A stretch of DNA of 26,365 bases from Odoribacter sp. AF15-53 (GTDB lineage Bacteria > Bacteroidota > Bacteroidia > Bacteroidales > Marinifilaceae): positions 1-26,365 of the forward strand of contig NZ_QUHC01000022.1 in the NCBI RefSeq assembly GCF_003479425.1, read 5' to 3'. Position numbers and translations under genes: made by a program. This document shows, piece after piece, positions 23,301 through 26,365 of the stretch. The notes beneath the pieces are model-generated. The model was given only the letters and a program-made list of their open reading frames with translations. It was not told the DNA's origin and did not search any database. Position 1 is the first letter of the stretch. Each line of letters opens with the position of its first letter.

Positions 23301-23594
23301 ACAGATACTTTTTGTAGGATACAAAACACGGAGTTGTATGACGACAGGGACGATATTCGCCGTAATCTCATGGGCGCATATTACAGGCTCTTGACTTTTA
23401 TCCCAAAGAACCTCCCCGATCGGACATATCTTAAAGGAATGCAACGTATTAGTTTACGAGACATGATTTTCAGGGACGTTGTTGCCAATCTTCTCGTGCA
23501 TCGAGAATTTTCTAATGTCTTCCCGGCAATACTAACAATATACAAAGGTCCCGTTGTCACGGAAAACAGAAATCTAGGATTTGTGTTAAGCTAA
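23301..23594 (+). pseudogene. Decayed fragment of an AlbA_2/HATPase_c_4-type ATP-binding protein
   Basis: The frame contains YDDRDDIRRN, LPDRTYLKGMQRISLRDMIF, RDVVANLLVHREFSN and VVTENRN in an order that matches the middle of the Schlafen AlbA_2 / HATPase_c_4 proteins (RecG-like, often annotated as transcriptional regulator or helicase). Homology starts near 23301 (TFCRIQNTE leads into YDDRDD), without a proper start codon; the only nearby start is a TTG at 23334. It ends at a stop at 23592-23594. Full members are about 400-600 residues, and both the AlbA_2 domain and the C-terminus are missing. I read it as a remnant of a lost gene, possibly of mobile origin. The family identification is from memory of motif patterns. 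Confidence 0.6.
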
Positions 23595-23822
23595 CTTTAA
23601 AATGTACCCTCTCCTAGTTATTCCTTCTTAACCGTTGCTTTTGGACAATAAGGGTACGCTGACACAACAACAACGGAATATGTACCCTTGTCACTGTCTA
23701 TGCCCTGTTAGTGCTATGTACTTGCTATGTTCTTGATCTAGGGAAAGGGTAGCCCAACCGATAGGAAAGGATAGATTACTCTAGAATAAAATAGAAGGTC
23801 ATGCAACAATAATGAACCGAAA
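23595..23822. repeat. Non-coding remnant region with short repeats
   Basis: No gene is visible between the pseudogene and the MATE gene. The stretch holds an inverted repeat AAGGGTAC/GTACCCTT (23650-23657 and 23682-23689, extendable by two pairs with one wobble). It also has a direct repeat ATGTACCCT at 23601-23609 and 23680-23688, and a tandem pair of an 11-bp unit GCTATGT(A/T)CTT at 23713-23723 and 23724-23734. With the pseudogene it gives the impression of a decayed insertion site. No transposase, tRNA end or clear attachment site is seen. Confidence 0.5.
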
Positions 23823-25175
23823 TCAAATCAAGCGGGAAGACAATTTACGATAATACAACAGCCCGACAGCATCCGCCAAAAACCAACCGATAGGGATAGC
23901 CCACCAGATACCAAGTACCCCGATCACCGGGATAGCGGACAGGGCATAAGCCAAAGCCACCCGGGTTCCCAAGGAAATAACGGTCAAGACAACCGACATC
24001 CCGGGCTTCCTTATCCCCCGGTAGAAACCATACAACAGGAACAGACAACCGATACCACAATAAAAAGCACCCTCGACACGCAGGTACTGGACCCCGATTG
24101 CGATAATCTCGGTTTCGTGTTCCGGGACAAAAACAAGCATCAAAGGACGGGCAAACCCGAAAACCAGAATAGAAATAAAAATACAAAACACTGTTGCCGA
24201 GATAACAGCCACCCGGATACCTTCACGTACACGCTTCATCCGTCCCGCTCCAAAGTTCTGGGCTATAAATGTCGAGAATGCATTACCGAAATCCTGAACG
24301 GGCATGTAGGCAAACGAATCAATCTTGACCGCAGCAGCAAAAGCCGCCATCACGGCTACCCCGAAACTATTTATCAATCCCTGTACCATCAGTATCCCGA
24401 AATTCATCACGGATTGCTGGGCACAGGTCAAAGATGAATAAACCGCAATCTCTTTTACCGTCCCCCATTTTATTCGCATGTCTTCACGTCGAATCTTAAA
24501 TTCCGGGAATTTACCAACCGTGTAAAGACAAAGTCCGATACCTGACACGGCTTGTGCGACAACCGTAGCCCAAGCAGCACCCCGGACACCCCAGCCGAAC
24601 CACAAGATAAAAACCAGATCGAGAACGATATTCAACACGACAGCCACGGCCAAAAACCATAACGGCACGACAGAATTCCCGATAGCCCGAAGCAAGGAAG
24701 CGTAATAGTTATAAGTAAAAGTGAACCCAATACCCCAAAAGATTATCCAAAGATAATCCCGCATCAACGGATACACGTCGCCCGGCACCTGCAACAACCG
24801 GAGAATCGGATCAATCCAGACAAAGACCGCAACATTCAGAACCAGAGTAACCAACCCGATCAGCACCAAAGAAACAAAAGCACTGCGCCTTAACGCCTCC
24901 TTATCTCGCGCCCCGTATTGTAAAGAAAAAATAGCCCCGCTCCCCATGCACAAACCCAAGAGTACGGAGGTTAGGAATATCATCAGCGAATAGGCTGAAC
25001 CGACAGCCGCCAAGGCGTTCGCCCCCAAGAATTGCCCCACGATCAACGTGTCTGCAATATTATAGAATTGCTGCAACAAATTCCCCAGAATCATCGGCAC
25101 GGCAAACCATAACAATCCAAGGGTTATATTCCCGGTCATCAGACCCCGATCCTCTTTTATACTATTAAACGCCAC
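23823..25175 (-). CDS. MATE-family multidrug/cation antiporter
   Basis: A 450-residue inner-membrane protein with about 12 transmembrane helices. The start is GTG at 25175, preceded by AGAAGGA. The next start, ATG at 25139, would remove 12 residues but leaves the first helix intact, so either is possible. Typical MATE sequence opens the protein (LLWFAVPMILGNLLQQFYNI, then ADTLIVGQFLGANALAAVGS), and the half-repeat continues with VMAAFAAAVKIDSFAYMPV and FIAQNFGAGRMKRVREG at the start of the second half. By family it exports drugs, dyes or metabolites with Na+ or H+ exchange. It lies 39 nt downstream of the alpha/beta hydrolase gene and is probably co-transcribed with it. Confidence 0.95.
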   Translation of the reverse strand: MAFNSIKEDRGLMTGNITLGLLWFAVPMILGNLLQQFYNIADTLIVGQFLGANALAAVGSAYSLMIFLTSVLLGLCMGSGAIFSLQYGARDKEALRRSAFVSLVLIGLVTLVLNVAVFVWIDPILRLLQVPGDVYPLMRDYLWIIFWGIGFTFTYNYYASLLRAIGNSVVPLWFLAVAVVLNIVLDLVFILWFGWGVRGAAWATVVAQAVSGIGLCLYTVGKFPEFKIRREDMRIKWGTVKEIAVYSSLTCAQQSVMNFGILMVQGLINSFGVAVMAAFAAAVKIDSFAYMPVQDFGNAFSTFIAQNFGAGRMKRVREGIRVAVISATVFCIFISILVFGFARPLMLVFVPEHETEIIAIGVQYLRVEGAFYCGIGCLFLLYGFYRGIRKPGMSVVLTVISLGTRVALAYALSAIPVIGVLGIWWAIPIGWFLADAVGLLYYRKLSSRLI

Positions 25176-25214
25176 GTCCTTCTCTAAAAAACATATATAC
25201 TATTTCATAAAATG

Positions 25215-26138
25215 CTATTTTTTATGTAGCAACCACTCTATCAACTCGTCATTATCAATAATACTCCAAGAATGCGGATGCCGTTTATGATCCGGCTGCC
25301 GGTACCCTTTATTTCGAGTTGTAATAAGAACAGCATCATCGTTGCCCAACTTGTTTAATTCGTTAATTATCGCAGAACAATCTATGATGTTCAAACCGAA
25401 AACATCCGTCTCTCGTTCATCGAGCCACCATTGAATATCAGGTTCTATATATATCCTGATCGGTATATCCAACAGCCCTTTTATGGCGGATTGAGTCATG
25501 TCAGAAAGCGAGTAAGGTGATATTTTGTGATAATTCTCCAAAACGGTTTGAGGTGTACCTCCCATGATTTGCTCGATCCTAGAAAGCAGGTAAAGATAAA
25601 TATTCTCGTCATCAGAACCTCCTTTCCCAAACAACACAACATCCCGTTTCGTGGAATTATAAAATCTCTCGAAATCAAGGGGAGAATCTATGGCAAAAAT
25701 AGCTTGAGGCTTTTTATCTGCCGTTTCGGCAAATTTTATAACAGCACTCCCTCCCATCGAAAAACCGCCAAGATAATATCCCAAGTCATGCAATTTATGA
25801 TTTCGTGTTACATCATCAACAATCCGATTAAAAGCCTGTTGACTCAAACTATCAAACCCAAACGAAGAAACACCATCCTGAAAAGTCGGTATTACAGTCA
25901 AAATCCCTCTTTTTGCCGTTTCGACAGGCAATTGAGTTTGCAGTAAAACATCCTCGACTGTCTCCCCAAACCCCGGCACCAAAAACAAATACCCCTCCCA
26001 CGGTAATGAATCCGGATAAATAATCGTGTAGTAATTTCTTGTCGTATCATTCTTATCAAGAAATACTTTTTCAATTTTTTGAGCAGAAAGTCCGGACATC
26101 ATCAAAAAAGACAGAATGGTCCACAAATACTTACGCAT
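25215..26138 (-). CDS. Secreted alpha/beta hydrolase
   Basis: A 307-residue protein starting at ATG 26138 (MRKYLWTILS). The upstream ATG at 26162 adds eight residues before a clear signal peptide, which is cleaved near LSAQ (residue 20). The alpha/beta-hydrolase fold is shown by LFLVPGFGE (oxyanion-loop region), then GGFSMGGSA with nucleophile Ser127 in the GxSxG elbow, and HPHSWSI near the end with the probable catalytic histidine. The acid residue is not certain. It should act in the periplasm or at the envelope on an ester or similar bond, but no substrate class is visible. The downstream MATE exporter starts 39 nt after its stop. No lipobox is present. Confidence 0.85.
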   Translation of the reverse strand: MRKYLWTILSFLMMSGLSAQKIEKVFLDKNDTTRNYYTIIYPDSLPWEGYLFLVPGFGETVEDVLLQTQLPVETAKRGILTVIPTFQDGVSSFGFDSLSQQAFNRIVDDVTRNHKLHDLGYYLGGFSMGGSAVIKFAETADKKPQAIFAIDSPLDFERFYNSTKRDVVLFGKGGSDDENIYLYLLSRIEQIMGGTPQTVLENYHKISPYSLSDMTQSAIKGLLDIPIRIYIEPDIQWWLDERETDVFGLNIIDCSAIINELNKLGNDDAVLITTRNKGYRQPDHKRHPHSWSIIDNDELIEWLLHKK

Positions 26139-26195
26139 ATATATTTCTAGTTTATAACTCATTATTTACTTCCGCACATTCCTAACTCCACGTCC

Positions 26196-26203
26196 CAAAT
26201 ATA
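26196..26203 (-). promoter_or_regulatory. Candidate -7 element of the hydrolase-MATE operon
   Basis: The minus strand reads TATATTTG (exact TAnnTTTG), 57 nt upstream of the hydrolase ATG at 26138. A TTTC lies 22 nt further upstream in place of TTTG. Confidence 0.4.
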
Positions 26204-26231
26204 CGAAAAGGAAGCAATCTAAATTGAAATT

Positions 26232-26330
26232 TCACAATTCCCTATCAAGATAAACAACGAGGACTTCAGGAGCCATATTCCCAAGCATGTATTCTCGGTC
26301 GTCAAACTCAGATTTTCCTGTTATTCTCAT
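26232..26330 (-). CDS. Unrecognised 32-codon reading frame at the window edge
   Basis: ATG at 26330 opens a 32-residue frame (ending MAPEVLVVYLDREL) that stops at 26232. The same frame upstream reads GPPNFSREPY and a TAA immediately before the ATG, so it may be the tail of a gene entering from the right, or a small protein, or chance. I recognise no family. The other bases of 26163-26365 hold the hydrolase promoter and nothing else visible. Confidence 0.2.
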   Translation of the reverse strand: MRITGKSEFDDREYMLGNMAPEVLVVYLDREL

Positions 26331-26365
26331 TTAGTATGGCTCACGTGAAAAATTAGGTGGACCTT

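Noticed and set aside
25206..25226. AT-rich hairpin near the end of the hydrolase gene as a terminator
   Set aside because: The stem is a 7-bp A/T-only pairing without a G/C core and overlaps the coding end, so read-through into the MATE gene is more likely.

Overview
The window looks like a chromosomal segment of a gut-type Bacteroidota, most likely the Odoribacter/Butyricimonas side of Bacteroidales. The genus is an inference. The phylum rests on a FecI/FecR/SusC/SusD locus, TlpA-type thioredoxins with a DUF4369-like N-terminus, and several copies of the Bacteroidota -7 promoter element TAnnTTTG. No tRNA, rRNA, CRISPR array or intact mobile element is visible.

Left half (about 58-14,590, all minus strand). 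One locus reads from right to left: an ECF sigma factor with a good promoter (TTTG-18-TATCTTTG), a FecR anti-sigma factor, a SusC/RagA TonB-dependent transporter with an STN signalling domain, and a SusD/RagB lipoprotein. Then follow six secreted accessory proteins: a lipoprotein resembling the Mx1 putative zinc peptidases but without HExxH, a helical protein with no thioredoxin domain, a probable clan CD (gingipain/C25-like) cysteine peptidase, two thioredoxin-fold proteins with WCGPC and long helical tails, and a TlpA-like lipoprotein with WCGPC. The locus ends at a strong, probably bidirectional, hairpin at 58-92. Junctions are mostly 7-46 nt. The exception is a 123-nt gap holding a 14-bp stem-loop whose two G-U pairs form only in the operon-sense RNA. 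The set suggests outer-membrane uptake of a peptide or protein-derived ligand, linked to proteolysis and thiol-disulfide chemistry in the periplasm or at the surface.

Middle (14,610-19,269). clpB (minus) has its own terminator and an 8-bp inverted repeat in its leader. mtnA (minus) follows. Divergent from mtnA is a short membrane-anchored thioredoxin-fold protein (CISC) with a recognisable promoter.

Right part (19,287-26,365). A Bcr/CflA-type MFS drug exporter (minus) is divergent from an AraC-family regulator (plus), its probable controller. Next come a secreted choloylglycine-hydrolase family enzyme (bile-salt hydrolase/penicillin V acylase type), a bidirectional terminator, a periplasmic PepSY-like protein, a 616-bp stretch without intact genes that contains a decayed AlbA_2/HATPase_c_4-type gene and short repeats, a MATE exporter and a secreted alpha/beta hydrolase. 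The last two are probably co-transcribed.

The strongest candidate for something not described as a system is the FecI/FecR/SusCD locus with its peptidase-like, degenerate-peptidase-like and thioredoxin cargo.
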